Of a stretch of 35,220 nt of DNA, positions 21,375 through 29,310 are shown piece by piece. Made by a program: the position numbers and the translations under genes. The stretch comes from Prevotella sp. UBA4330. Lineage in GTDB: Bacteria; Bacteroidota; Bacteroidia; Bacteroidales; Bacteroidaceae. The stretch spans positions 1,192-36,411 of the forward strand of contig DGTS01000034.1 of assembly GCA_002394385.1 (NCBI GenBank). The letters run 5' to 3'. Position 1 is the stretch's first letter. Each line of letters opens with the position of its first letter. The notes under the pieces are model-generated. The model searched no databases and was not told the DNA's origin. It was given only the letters and a program-made list of their open reading frames with translations.

Positions 21375-24365
21375 TTATCTTCTTCCGCCGAAGCCGCCTC
21401 CGCCGAAGCCGCCACGACCTCCACCGAAGCCACCGCCTCCGCCGAAGCCACCGCCAGGACCGCCGAAGCCGCCACCGCGACCGCCACGTCCGCCACGGCC
21501 TCCGCGACCGCCGAAGCCACCGTTGCCAAAGGCATTGAAGCGGTATGCCACGTGCAGCATGGCGTAACTGTTGATGGCGTTATACTTGGTGTCGCTCTTC
21601 ATCATCGAGTTCAGCGTGCTGGTGATGGTGCTCTGCTGGTGCAGTATGTCATAGAACTGAAGCATCACGGTGAGCGCCTTGCCCCTCAGGAATCCGTGGC
21701 TTATCTGCGCGTTCCATATCAGTTCGTTGGTGTTCATGGCTACGTTCTTATATCCTCTGCGGCTCTGCTCGTGCAGGTCAGTGGATATCGAGGTGCCCCA
21801 GGGCAGGTAAACGGTGATGTTCGTACCATAGTTGAACTGCCATGTGTCCAGATTGTTCTGCTCCTGCAACATGTTGCGAGCATGTGTATAGTCAACATTT
21901 CCGTTGAGTTCCACCTCCAGCCACGAGTTGCGGAAACTGAATCCCACTCGCTCGCTGATGCTTGTGGTGCGTGTGGTGTTCTTCTGTGAGTTTGCCATCA
22001 TTCCTGTTGTCACATAACCCACACTGTTGTTGTAGTTGAGGCGTGTGAAGGTGTTCACGTTGAAATATCCTGTAGAGTCGATGGCGGTGTTGAACATGAA
22101 TCCTCCTCCTGCGCTCCAGTTGCCGTTGATGTTTTCCGGACGGCTGGTGCGTGCACCTGTAGTCGCGTCGTAACTAACCATCTGGCTTATCGAGTTGCGG
22201 GTGTTAGAGTAGTTCATGAAACCCATGATGGCACGCTGGTGGTTTTGGATGTAGTTGTTGTAGAACATCTGCATGCTGTGTGTGAACGAAGGTTTCAGTC
22301 CTGGGTTACCGCGTGTGATGTTCAGCGGGTTGCTGTTGTCCACGATGTCGATGAGGTCGGTCATCGAAGGCTGTGATGATGAGCCGCGGTAGTTGAATCT
22401 CAGGTTGTGCACGTTAGAGAACTTATATCTGAAGTCCACTGTCGGCGCGAAGTTCACCACGGTGCGTGTGGTGTCGATGCTGATGCCGCGGTAGTTCTGC
22501 ACGAATTTTGTGCGCTGAGGCTGCATCATGGCACCGATATTCAACTGATAATTATCTCGAACCATGCGGAACGTCAGTTGCATCTCGTGGATGTAGTTCT
22601 TATACTCTGAGAAGCGGCTGAGGTCGGTGTCCAGATAGTTGTCGAGAGGCATGCTCAGGCGCGAGAAGTATGGGTCCCATCCGCGATACTCTGTAGGTAC
22701 GCCATCGAAGAACGACTCGCCCAGATTGCTGAAGTCGTAGGTCGAGCGGTCGCTCTTGTTAAGACCATACTGGAACTGATAACTGAACTGCAGGTAAGTC
22801 CTCTTGAATATAGGCTCGCTATATGTTGCCTGCACGCTGTAACTGTAGTTCTTTGTCGGAGTCAGGTTGTAGCGGTTGGTCTGGTAGGTAGAGTCGTTGC
22901 CCAGTGCGTCCTGCATCTGGAAGAGATGCACGTTTGACGTTGAGAGACTCTTGCTGTCGTTGTTGCTGTAGCGTGCGGTGGCCCTTAAGGTGATGTTGCG
23001 GCCGTCGTTGCTCAGTCGTCTGTTCACCTGCAGCGTTCCGCCCAGGTTCTTGTTGTCGCCGTATGATATAGAGCGCGACTTCTCGGAGTTCACCATCACT
23101 CCCTCTTCCTCCATCTTTGCTATCGAGGCGTCTGAGAGCGGGTCGTCAACATACTTGTACGGGTCGTCGGAGTAACTTGCCGAGTTGCCGAACTTCCTGC
23201 CGTCGTTAGACGAGAGAGAGAATGTCGGACGGAAGAGTATTGTGGTCATCGAGTCGGGGTTCCATTCCACTCTCATCTGGAAGTTCCAGTTGTTGCGTCT
23301 TGAATAACTCTGGTTCAGGTTGTTCGAGAACGATGAGAAGTCGCCCACGAAGTTTTCTGTAGATTGGTCGGCGCGTGTGTCGTTGTTCGAGTGGTTCCAG
23401 CGCACGCTACCGTCGAGTATCAGTTTGTTCTTCTTCTCGTAGTTAAAGTTGACACCGAACATCTTCGAGGCGTTCAGTCCGGTCTGGCTGCCTCCCCATC
23501 TGCCGCCGCCACCGCCGCCAGGGAATCCGCGGTCGCCGGTGTTGTTCATGTTGTTGAAGAGCATCACGCGCATGTCGCTGTTGAAGTAACCGCCCATCAG
23601 TCTTGTGGAGTAGCGGCCGTGGTTGCCGATGCCGAGGTCCACGTTGGCCATTGTGCCCTTGTTCATGCCGGGCATGATGCCGAAGTCGAGCACCGTCTCC
23701 TCGTTGCCGTCGTCGATGCCGGTCATTCGCGTCATGTCGCTCTTCTCGTCGTAAGCCTTGATGTTATTGATAATTGATGTTGGCAGGTTCTTCATTGCCG
23801 TCTGTGTGTCGCCGGTCATAAACTCCTTGCCGTCCACCTTAATCTTCTTCACTTCCTTTCCGTTGATGGTTATCTTGCCGTCGTCAGAGACCTCGGCACC
23901 AGGCAGCCTCTTCACCAGTTCCTCTACCACCGAGCCCTCCGGTGTGCGGAATGCGGAGGCGTTATAGACGAAGGTGTCCTCCTTTATCACCACCTTCTTT
24001 GCCTGTCCTGTTGCCGTCACGCCCTGCAGCATTATGGCATCCGACTTCAGCCGAAGCGTGCCCAGTGCAACGTTCTTGCCCTGCGCTATGGTCACAGCCT
24101 GCGTCAGCAGGGCATAACCCACGTTGGACACCTTCACGATGTACTTGCCGTCCTCGGGAGCCTCGATGCTGAACTCACCGTTCTCGTCGGTCAGTGCTCC
24201 CGTGATGAAGGTACTGTCGCTGCGCAACAACTGCACCGTGCTTTGCATCACGGCCTCTTTCGAGTCGTTATCGACAACTTTTCCTGTGATTTTCCTCTCT
24301 TGTGCCTGTGCCATTGTCGCAATGCAAATCACAAGAGCAGCGATAAAAAGTCTTTTAAATGCCAT
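21375..24365 (-). CDS. TonB-receptor-like outer-membrane beta-barrel protein with Gly/Arg-rich tail
   Basis: This 996-residue protein starts with a signal peptide (1-22). A carboxypeptidase-regulatory-like beta-sandwich follows (about 24-105, KITGKVVDNDSKEAV), then a plug-like region (about 125-230) with RLPGAEVSDDGKITINGKEV. A long outer-membrane barrel runs to YRF near residue 946. This is the architecture of Bacteroidetes TonB-receptor-like barrels without a partner SusD; none is encoded next door. A second Gly-rich patch occurs early in the barrel (GFPGGGGGGRWGG). The last 50 residues are almost only Gly, Arg and Phe and extend past the expected barrel end. It may transport a substrate or serve as an envelope structure; the ligand is unknown. 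Confidence 0.9.
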   Translation of the reverse strand: MAFKRLFIAALVICIATMAQAQERKITGKVVDNDSKEAVMQSTVQLLRSDSTFITGALTDENGEFSIEAPEDGKYIVKVSNVGYALLTQAVTIAQGKNVALGTLRLKSDAIMLQGVTATGQAKKVVIKEDTFVYNASAFRTPEGSVVEELVKRLPGAEVSDDGKITINGKEVKKIKVDGKEFMTGDTQTAMKNLPTSIINNIKAYDEKSDMTRMTGIDDGNEETVLDFGIMPGMNKGTMANVDLGIGNHGRYSTRLMGGYFNSDMRVMLFNNMNNTGDRGFPGGGGGGRWGGSQTGLNASKMFGVNFNYEKKNKLILDGSVRWNHSNNDTRADQSTENFVGDFSSFSNNLNQSYSRRNNWNFQMRVEWNPDSMTTILFRPTFSLSSNDGRKFGNSASYSDDPYKYVDDPLSDASIAKMEEEGVMVNSEKSRSISYGDNKNLGGTLQVNRRLSNDGRNITLRATARYSNNDSKSLSTSNVHLFQMQDALGNDSTYQTNRYNLTPTKNYSYSVQATYSEPIFKRTYLQFSYQFQYGLNKSDRSTYDFSNLGESFFDGVPTEYRGWDPYFSRLSMPLDNYLDTDLSRFSEYKNYIHEMQLTFRMVRDNYQLNIGAMMQPQRTKFVQNYRGISIDTTRTVVNFAPTVDFRYKFSNVHNLRFNYRGSSSQPSMTDLIDIVDNSNPLNITRGNPGLKPSFTHSMQMFYNNYIQNHQRAIMGFMNYSNTRNSISQMVSYDATTGARTSRPENINGNWSAGGGFMFNTAIDSTGYFNVNTFTRLNYNNSVGYVTTGMMANSQKNTTRTTSISERVGFSFRNSWLEVELNGNVDYTHARNMLQEQNNLDTWQFNYGTNITVYLPWGTSISTDLHEQSRRGYKNVAMNTNELIWNAQISHGFLRGKALTVMLQFYDILHQQSTITSTLNSMMKSDTKYNAINSYAMLHVAYRFNAFGNGGFGGRGGRGGRGGRGGGFGGPGGGFGGGGGFGGGRGGFGGGGFGGRR

Positions 24366-24500
24366 AATTTGTTTGCTACATTAATAAAAAAGAATGCGCG
24401 CATCACGCGCAGCATGATTCTCTTCGGTTCGCTATCTATGACGAAGCGCGCTCCCCAAGGTTTAATCTGGGGTATCTTTTTTTGTCGTATTTATTGTCTG
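24366..24500 (-). promoter_or_regulatory. Structured upstream leader of the barrel gene
   Basis: The minus strand can fold into several hairpins: TGCGCG/CGCGCA (24395-24400 with 24406-24411) with outer AGAAT/ATTCT arms, and CCCCA/TGGGG around 24452-24471. On the plus strand the latter is followed by seven T residues, so it could instead act as a terminator for antisense transcription. No TAnnTTTG box for the barrel gene is visible. Confidence 0.4.
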
Positions 24501-24562
24501 TTCGGTGTAACGAGGCATGCAAATGGCGCCTTGTTTCTATCCATTATGCCGCCACTCGAAAT

Positions 24563-24625
24563 GTAAAATAGGCTATAATGCTCGGTAAAATAGCCTATTT
24601 TACTCACCAAAATAGCCTATTTTAC
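24563..24625. promoter_or_regulatory. Three palindromic sites at 22-bp spacing
   Basis: A perfect site, GTAAAATAGCCTATTTTAC (24585-24603), is flanked by a near-perfect copy (24607-24625) and a half-conserved copy (24563-24581). The centres at 24572, 24594 and 24616 are exactly 22 bp apart. They lie about 200-260 bases upstream of the barrel gene, with the asnA terminator on the other side. Confidence 0.6.
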
Positions 24626-24652
24626 TGAAAAGAGCATGCTGTATTAAAAAGG

Positions 24653-24711
24653 AAATTCAGTGAATTTGCAGACCAGTTGCATGTTTCTGGTTCAGCAGAC
24701 TCACTGAATTT
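24653..24711 (-). terminator. Terminator of asnA
   Basis: AAATTCAGTGA (24653-24663) pairs perfectly with 24701-24711. Inner ACCAG/CTGGT arms make a larger stem-loop. On the minus strand it is followed by CCTTTTTAAT just past the asnA stop. Confidence 0.75.
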
Positions 24712-24745
24712 TCTTTATTGAAGGATACGGAAATGACAAGTGATT

Positions 24746-25783
24746 CTATATCAGAGGCATGCCGAGTGAGCGACATTCGCTCATCATCTCGCATGGCCAG
24801 ATGCTTGCCTGTATCTCGCCGAGGTGGGCTTTGTGCAGGAGCACCATGCAGAGTCGGCTCTGGCCGATGCCGCCGCCGATGCTTAGCGGCAGTTCGCCTG
24901 CAAGCAGTTTCTTGTGGAAATAGAGTTCGCGGCGGTCTTCCTTGCCTGTGATGGCGAGTTGTCGCAGCATGCTCTCGCTATCGACGCGGATGCCCATAGA
25001 CGATAGTTCGACGGCGCGGTCGAGCACTGGATACCAGATGAGGATGTCGCCGTTGAGTCCCGGCTTGCCGTCCTCGCCCTCTGTGGTCCAGTCGTCGTAG
25101 TCGGGTGCTCGTCCGTCGTGCGGCTCTCCGTTGCTCAGTTTCCCGCCGATGCCTATAATGAACACTGCGCCGTACTTCTTGGTGATAAGGTCTTCGCGCT
25201 CTTTGACGCTCTTGTCGGGGTACATCTGCAGCAGGTCTTCGCTGTGAATGAAGTGTATGTCGCGCGGCAGGAAGGGCTTGATGTTGGAGTAGCGTTCGCA
25301 TACGAGGAACTCAGTGCGCAGAATGGCGGCGTAGATGCGTCGCACAATGCTCTTGAGGAAGTCGATGTTTCGCTGTTCCTTGGTGATTACCGCCTCCCAG
25401 TCCCACTGGTCAACATAGAGTGAGTGCAGGTTGTCGAGTTCTTCGTCGGCGCGTATGGCGTTCATGTCGGCATAGATGCCGTAGCCCGGCTCCACCTTAT
25501 ACTCGGCGAGCGAGAGGCGTTTCCACTTGGCGAGCGAGTGCACCACCTCGGCCTTTGCGTCTCCGAGGTCTTTGATGGGGAACGTTACGGCACGCTCCAC
25601 GCCGTTGAGGTCGTCGTTGATTCCCAGTCCCTTGAGCACGAACAGCGGTGCTGTGACACGTCTGAGTCGCAGTTCTGTTGAGAGGTTCTGCTGGAAGAAG
25701 TCCTTTATCAGTTTTATTCCCTGCTCTGTCTGCTGTGTGTCGAGCAGTTGCTCGTAATGGTCTGGTCTTATCAGTTTGCTCAT
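24746..25783 (-). CDS. asnA: Aspartate-ammonia ligase
   Basis: This 345-residue enzyme makes asparagine from aspartate, ATP and free ammonia. It is related to class II aminoacyl-tRNA synthetases, and the class II-type C-terminal motif is visible as LSIGGGIGQSRLCM. Other family landmarks are LRRVTAPLFV, VHSLAKWKR and HSLYVDQWDWE. The length fits AsnA, with no glutaminase domain. It is a single-gene unit with a promoter at 25851-25881 and a terminator at 24653-24711. Confidence 0.97.
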   Translation of the reverse strand: MSKLIRPDHYEQLLDTQQTEQGIKLIKDFFQQNLSTELRLRRVTAPLFVLKGLGINDDLNGVERAVTFPIKDLGDAKAEVVHSLAKWKRLSLAEYKVEPGYGIYADMNAIRADEELDNLHSLYVDQWDWEAVITKEQRNIDFLKSIVRRIYAAILRTEFLVCERYSNIKPFLPRDIHFIHSEDLLQMYPDKSVKEREDLITKKYGAVFIIGIGGKLSNGEPHDGRAPDYDDWTTEGEDGKPGLNGDILIWYPVLDRAVELSSMGIRVDSESMLRQLAITGKEDRRELYFHKKLLAGELPLSIGGGIGQSRLCMVLLHKAHLGEIQASIWPCEMMSECRSLGMPLI

Positions 25784-25850
25784 TATCGCGATTGCTTGTT
25801 ACCTATTATTAATATGTGTCTCAGTGTCTTTTCTGACAGAAAGAGTGCTG

Positions 25851-25881
25851 CAAAGGTACTATATTTTATTTATATTGCAAG
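25851..25881 (-). promoter_or_regulatory. Promoter of asnA
   Basis: On the minus strand CTTG (25881-25878) and TACCTTTG (25858-25851) are 19 bases apart. The leader is about 60 bases. The -33 box abuts the terminator of the upstream gene. Confidence 0.7.
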
Positions 25882-25883
25882 CA

Positions 25884-25928
25884 AAAACCGAAGAAAATAT
25901 GCATTGTGACACATTTTTCTTCGGTTTT
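25884..25928 (-). terminator. Terminator of the secreted-protein pair
   Basis: Fourteen bases (25884-25897) pair perfectly with 25915-25928, with CCGAAG/CTTCGG as the GC core and A/T arms that supply the T-tail in either direction. It ends the pair at 25962-27697. Confidence 0.85.
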
Positions 25929-25961
25929 CTTACATTGAGCGATGTCAAGTGTGTGATTTTC

Positions 25962-26984
25962 TTACCACTGGTCTGCCCGTTTCTCCTCTCTCTTTATCAA
26001 CTCCACGTTCAGTTGTTCTGCCTCTGATAGTTCGGCCACCGCCGCGTTGTTGTTGCCGCGCGGGCTGTACCATGGGCACTGTGAGAAGTACTCCTTCATT
26101 TCGGGTGTGCTGAACTGGTAGCCGTGACGTGCGTAAATCTCGTTGCGCATCAGTTGTAGTTCCTTCTTTGTGAACTCTCCGAGCATTCCGCTGTAGAGCA
26201 CGCCATTGCTGGCGAAGTCGAAGCGTGAAGTCTTTCCCGATGCTCCTGTGTAGTTGGCAGGCAGCACATGATAAATTTTTATGGTGGTCTGGGTTTCCGT
26301 CCAGTCCTCTGGGTCTTCGCGGCTGGTGTCCATCTTGGTGAGCAGCAGTCCGTCGTCCTCGTGCTTGATGCTGTAGGCTGTGCCGTTGCTGAACCGTATT
26401 ATGTTGGAAGGAGTGTCGTAAACAGTCATTATCTGGAAGTTCTGCTTGCCGTCGAAGAGTCCCGTCACGCTCCACTCTCCCAGCGAGAATGTCACGAGGT
26501 CGCCCTTAGAGTCGATGTACTCTCCAGCGAAGATCATGTCGTTCTGCAGTTGCTCTGTGAGGTCGTAGATGGTTTTCCATCCGCTGCCTGGTATTCCTGG
26601 GATGAACTCATGGTAGATGTCCACCAGTTCGCTGCCGTCATAGACTAGCAGATAGCGTTTGCCGTCAATTCTCCTCAGCTTTGCTGTAGGGTTCTTTGCG
26701 CCGTACGCAAGATACTGCCCGCTGTAGTACGAGTCGGAGCCAACGGGTTCTCCGTTGTCTGCCTCCACCACTTTATAGTCGTTGCCTGAACCTTTTAGGC
26801 CGAAGATTACTCCCCCCTCGTGGAACGTTCCGCCTGTGCCTTTGGTGAAGTCAGGTCTGCCTGCCACCTTTTCTAAGAAGAAGAACTGTGAGGCGTTGTG
26901 CCATACGGTGCCTGTCATCTTGTCTTGCTGCGCCGCTGCCATCATAGGCACGAGTGCGAGCATGAGCATTACGATTTTTTTCAT
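25962..26984 (-). CDS. Secreted YARHG-domain protein
   Basis: This 340-residue protein has a signal peptide (1-19, ending AAA). Its C terminus carries a YARHG domain, visible as KKELQLMRNEIYARHGYQFS followed by F-x-x-C-P-W-Y. YARHG domains are extracellular and occur on diverse secreted bacterial proteins; their ligand is unclear. The middle 200 residues look like beta-rich repeats (around WSVTGLFDGKQNFQIM), but I do not recognise a family. It is 14 bases downstream of another secreted protein and likely shares its message. Function unknown. Confidence 0.88.
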   Translation of the reverse strand: MKKIVMLMLALVPMMAAAQQDKMTGTVWHNASQFFFLEKVAGRPDFTKGTGGTFHEGGVIFGLKGSGNDYKVVEADNGEPVGSDSYYSGQYLAYGAKNPTAKLRRIDGKRYLLVYDGSELVDIYHEFIPGIPGSGWKTIYDLTEQLQNDMIFAGEYIDSKGDLVTFSLGEWSVTGLFDGKQNFQIMTVYDTPSNIIRFSNGTAYSIKHEDDGLLLTKMDTSREDPEDWTETQTTIKIYHVLPANYTGASGKTSRFDFASNGVLYSGMLGEFTKKELQLMRNEIYARHGYQFSTPEMKEYFSQCPWYSPRGNNNAAVAELSEAEQLNVELIKREEKRADQW

Positions 26985-26998
26985 AGCGTTGTGTGTGT

Positions 26999-27691
26999 TT
27001 AGTCTATTTTCTTAAGTGTGAATCCATTGCCGTTCCACTCGTAGATGTAGTTTTGTCTTTCTGCGAGAGGCAGTTGTTCGCCGTCGGCTATTCTCACGTT
27101 GATGTTCTTGCCCACACGCGGCAAGGTGTAGATGGGAGCCCATCCGTTAGCGTCCTCGTTGCCCACTGTGCGTGCATACTCGATGCGCTCCTTGCTTGTG
27201 CGTCCAGGCTTGGTCCAGTCGATGGGGTCTATTTCCTTAGAGAATGGAGGATTGATACGCCTCATCTCCCTTTTGGCGTTGTTGTAACGGTAGAAGATGA
27301 CATAACTCTCGTCTATCGCCTCTCCCTGAAGGTAGAGTCGGTTGATGCCCACTATTTTCTCCTTCTTGTTGGCACAGTTCCAGTAGCACATCTCTATGCG
27401 CTCCAGCGAGCCGTCCTCTCCGCTTTCCACCTCGTAAGAGGCATATCCGTTGGGAATGTCGCAGACGGTCTCGGTGTTCACGAACTTGTGGGAGCCTGCT
27501 TTCACCTCGTTTGCAAACTGGATAAAGAAATCGTCGGCCTCCTCGTTGCGAGCATAACTCTGCGCGAAGTCCTTGATGTTGGGCGCTGTGCCGCTGAATG
27601 TGACTTTCACTAAGTCGGGCTGTGCCATCGTTCCCTGTACTACAACAAGCATTGCGATTGTCATAGCGATTCTAAAGAATTTCTTTTTCAT
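26999..27691 (-). CDS. Secreted protein of unknown function, paired with YARHG gene
   Basis: This protein of about 230 residues has a signal peptide ending near QGTMAQ (about residue 24). The ATG at 27691 (MKKKFF) gives the more standard signal peptide; an ATG two codons upstream (27697) is also possible. The mature domain is mixed alpha/beta with no motif I recognise. Its stop is 14 bases before the YARHG gene, so the two probably form an operon and may act together outside the inner membrane. A -7 box match lies at 27744-27751. Confidence 0.82.
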   Translation of the reverse strand: MKKKFFRIAMTIAMLVVVQGTMAQPDLVKVTFSGTAPNIKDFAQSYARNEEADDFFIQFANEVKAGSHKFVNTETVCDIPNGYASYEVESGEDGSLERIEMCYWNCANKKEKIVGINRLYLQGEAIDESYVIFYRYNNAKREMRRINPPFSKEIDPIDWTKPGRTSKERIEYARTVGNEDANGWAPIYTLPRVGKNINVRIADGEQLPLAERQNYIYEWNGNGFTLKKID

Positions 27692-27743
27692 AATCATTTA
27701 GTTTTATGTTTTAATAAATTATTTGGTTTTAGTGTAACTGTTG

Positions 27744-27751
27744 CAAAGATA
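27744..27751 (-). promoter_or_regulatory. -7 box of the secreted-protein pair
   Basis: On the minus strand TATCTTTG matches the consensus exactly. No convincing TTTG occurs 18-20 bases further upstream, so the promoter call is partial. Confidence 0.5.
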
Positions 27752-27812
27752 AGAACTTTTTTCATAAAAGGACATAAAAGGATTAGAAAAGTTTAAAAAA
27801 AGGAACAATAAT

Positions 27813-27843
27813 TTTGTAATGCGCACAAAATGCAGTACCTTTG
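27813..27843 (+). promoter_or_regulatory. Promoter of tRNA-Arg (and possibly pepT)
   Basis: TTTG (27813-27816) and TACCTTTG (27836-27843) are exactly 19 bases apart. The tRNA 5' end at 27854 leaves only a few bases of leader. Confidence 0.82.
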
Positions 27844-27853
27844 CGCAACGATT

Positions 27854-27927
27854 GGCTCCGTAGCTTAGTTGAATAGAGCGTCGGATTCCGGTTCCGAAGG
27901 TCCTGGGTTTGAGTCCCAGCGGAGTCA
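27854..27927 (+). tRNA. tRNA-Arg (anticodon CCG)
   Basis: The 74-base cloverleaf has acceptor arms GGCTCCG/CGGAGTC, anticodon stem TCGGA/TCCGA around TTCCGGT, giving anticodon CCG for CGG codons, and the T-arm CTGGG-TTTGAGT-CCCAG. The discriminator is A and CCA is not encoded. No terminator separates it from pepT. Confidence 0.94.
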
Positions 27928-28009
27928 CACCGGCAACAGTGGCACTAAGCATGCCATGCCTTAAATACAAGACGCTTATCTGCGGAACATACAAATCAAT
28001 ACTACCATA

Positions 28010-29233
28010 ATGAACTTACAAGAACGTTTTCTTAACTACACCAAGTTCGACACACAGTCGAGCGAGGAAAGCGACACCGTGCCCAGCACATTAAAACAAC
28101 TGACGTTTGCAAGATATCTAAAAGAAGAACTTGTGAACGAGGGACTTGAGGATGTGGAGATGGACGAGATGGGATATATCTACGCCACTCTGCCGGCAAA
28201 CACGAAGAAACAGATACCAACAATAGGATTCATCAGCCACTATGACACCAGCCCCGACTGCAGCGGAGCAAACATCAAGGCAAGCATAGTGCAGAACTAT
28301 AACGGCGGCGAGATAGAACTGTCGCCAGGCATCGTGAGCAGTCCGCAGAAATTCCCCGAACTGCTGCACCACATTGGCGAAGACCTCATCGTTACCGACG
28401 GAACCACCCTGCTGGGTGCCGACGACAAGGCGGGAATAGCCGAGATAGTGCAGGCGATGTGCTATCTGCGTGACCACAAAGAAATAAAGCACGGCGACAT
28501 ACGCGTGGCATTCAATCCCGACGAGGAGATAGGTATGGGTGCCCACCACTTCGACGTGGAGAAATTCGGATGTGAATGGGCATACACTATGGATGGCGGC
28601 GACCTTGGCGACCTTGAGTTTGAGAACTTCAACGCCGCTTCGGGCAAGGTGACTATCAAGGGCGTTAGCGTTCACCCGGGATATGCCAAGGGCAAGATGA
28701 TCAATGCCAACCGTCTGGCGGCAGAGTTCGCGAGCATGCTTCCCGCCAATGAGACTCCTGAAGAGACCGAGGGCTACGAGGGATTCTATCACCTGCTGGG
28801 CATAGAGTCGAACATCGAGTCGGCAAAGATGAGTTACATCATACGCGACCACGACCGCGACACCTTCGAGGACCGCAAGGTGTTCTTCACCCGCTGTGCC
28901 GAGAAGATGAACGAGAAATACGGCGAGGGAACGGTGACGGCCGTCGTCAAGGACCAATATTATAATATGAAGGAGAAGATAGACCCCAACATGCACGTCA
29001 TTGACATCGTGCTGAAGGCTATGCAGGAGTGCGATGTGCCGCCAAAGGTGGAGCCTATCCGCGGCGGCACCGATGGTGCGCAACTCTCGTTCCGCGGCCT
29101 TCCCTGTCCTAACATCTTCGCCGGAGGCGTCAACTTCCACGGTCCTTACGAGTTTGTCAGCATACAGGTAATGGAGAAGGCGGTGCAGGTGATTGTCAAG
29201 ATATGTGAAATCACAGCGGCCTTCAACGATTAA
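28010..29233 (+). CDS. pepT: Peptidase T (tripeptide aminopeptidase)
   Basis: This 407-residue M20-family metallopeptidase removes N-terminal residues from tripeptides in the cytoplasm. The two-zinc site is complete: His77 and Asp79 (SHYDTS), Asp139 (LGADDKAG), Glu172/Glu173 (NPDEEIG), Asp195 (TMDGGD) and the late His in NFHGPYE. The inserted dimerisation domain lies roughly at 205-320. I see no TAnnTTTG box in the 82 bases between tRNA-Arg and this gene, so it may be read from the tRNA promoter. A terminator follows (29255-29285). Confidence 0.97.
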   Translation: MNLQERFLNYTKFDTQSSEESDTVPSTLKQLTFARYLKEELVNEGLEDVEMDEMGYIYATLPANTKKQIPTIGFISHYDTSPDCSGANIKASIVQNYNGGEIELSPGIVSSPQKFPELLHHIGEDLIVTDGTTLLGADDKAGIAEIVQAMCYLRDHKEIKHGDIRVAFNPDEEIGMGAHHFDVEKFGCEWAYTMDGGDLGDLEFENFNAASGKVTIKGVSVHPGYAKGKMINANRLAAEFASMLPANETPEETEGYEGFYHLLGIESNIESAKMSYIIRDHDRDTFEDRKVFFTRCAEKMNEKYGEGTVTAVVKDQYYNMKEKIDPNMHVIDIVLKAMQECDVPPKVEPIRGGTDGAQLSFRGLPCPNIFAGGVNFHGPYEFVSIQVMEKAVQVIVKICEITAAFND

Positions 29234-29254
29234 GATAATTGATAAGTTATTAAG

Positions 29255-29285
29255 GGAGTGAACTCAACATTATTCACTCCTTTTT
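29255..29285 (+). terminator. Terminator of pepT
   Basis: GGAGTGAA (29255-29262) pairs with TTCACTCC (29273-29280) and is followed directly by five T residues. Confidence 0.85.
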
Positions 29286-29310
29286 CTTTAAACAATAAAC
29301 AGAAAAGAAA

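Noticed and set aside
28118..29140. Long minus-strand frame of 340 codons
   Set aside because: It is a shadow of pepT; its protein is a His/Val/Leu-rich string without motifs.
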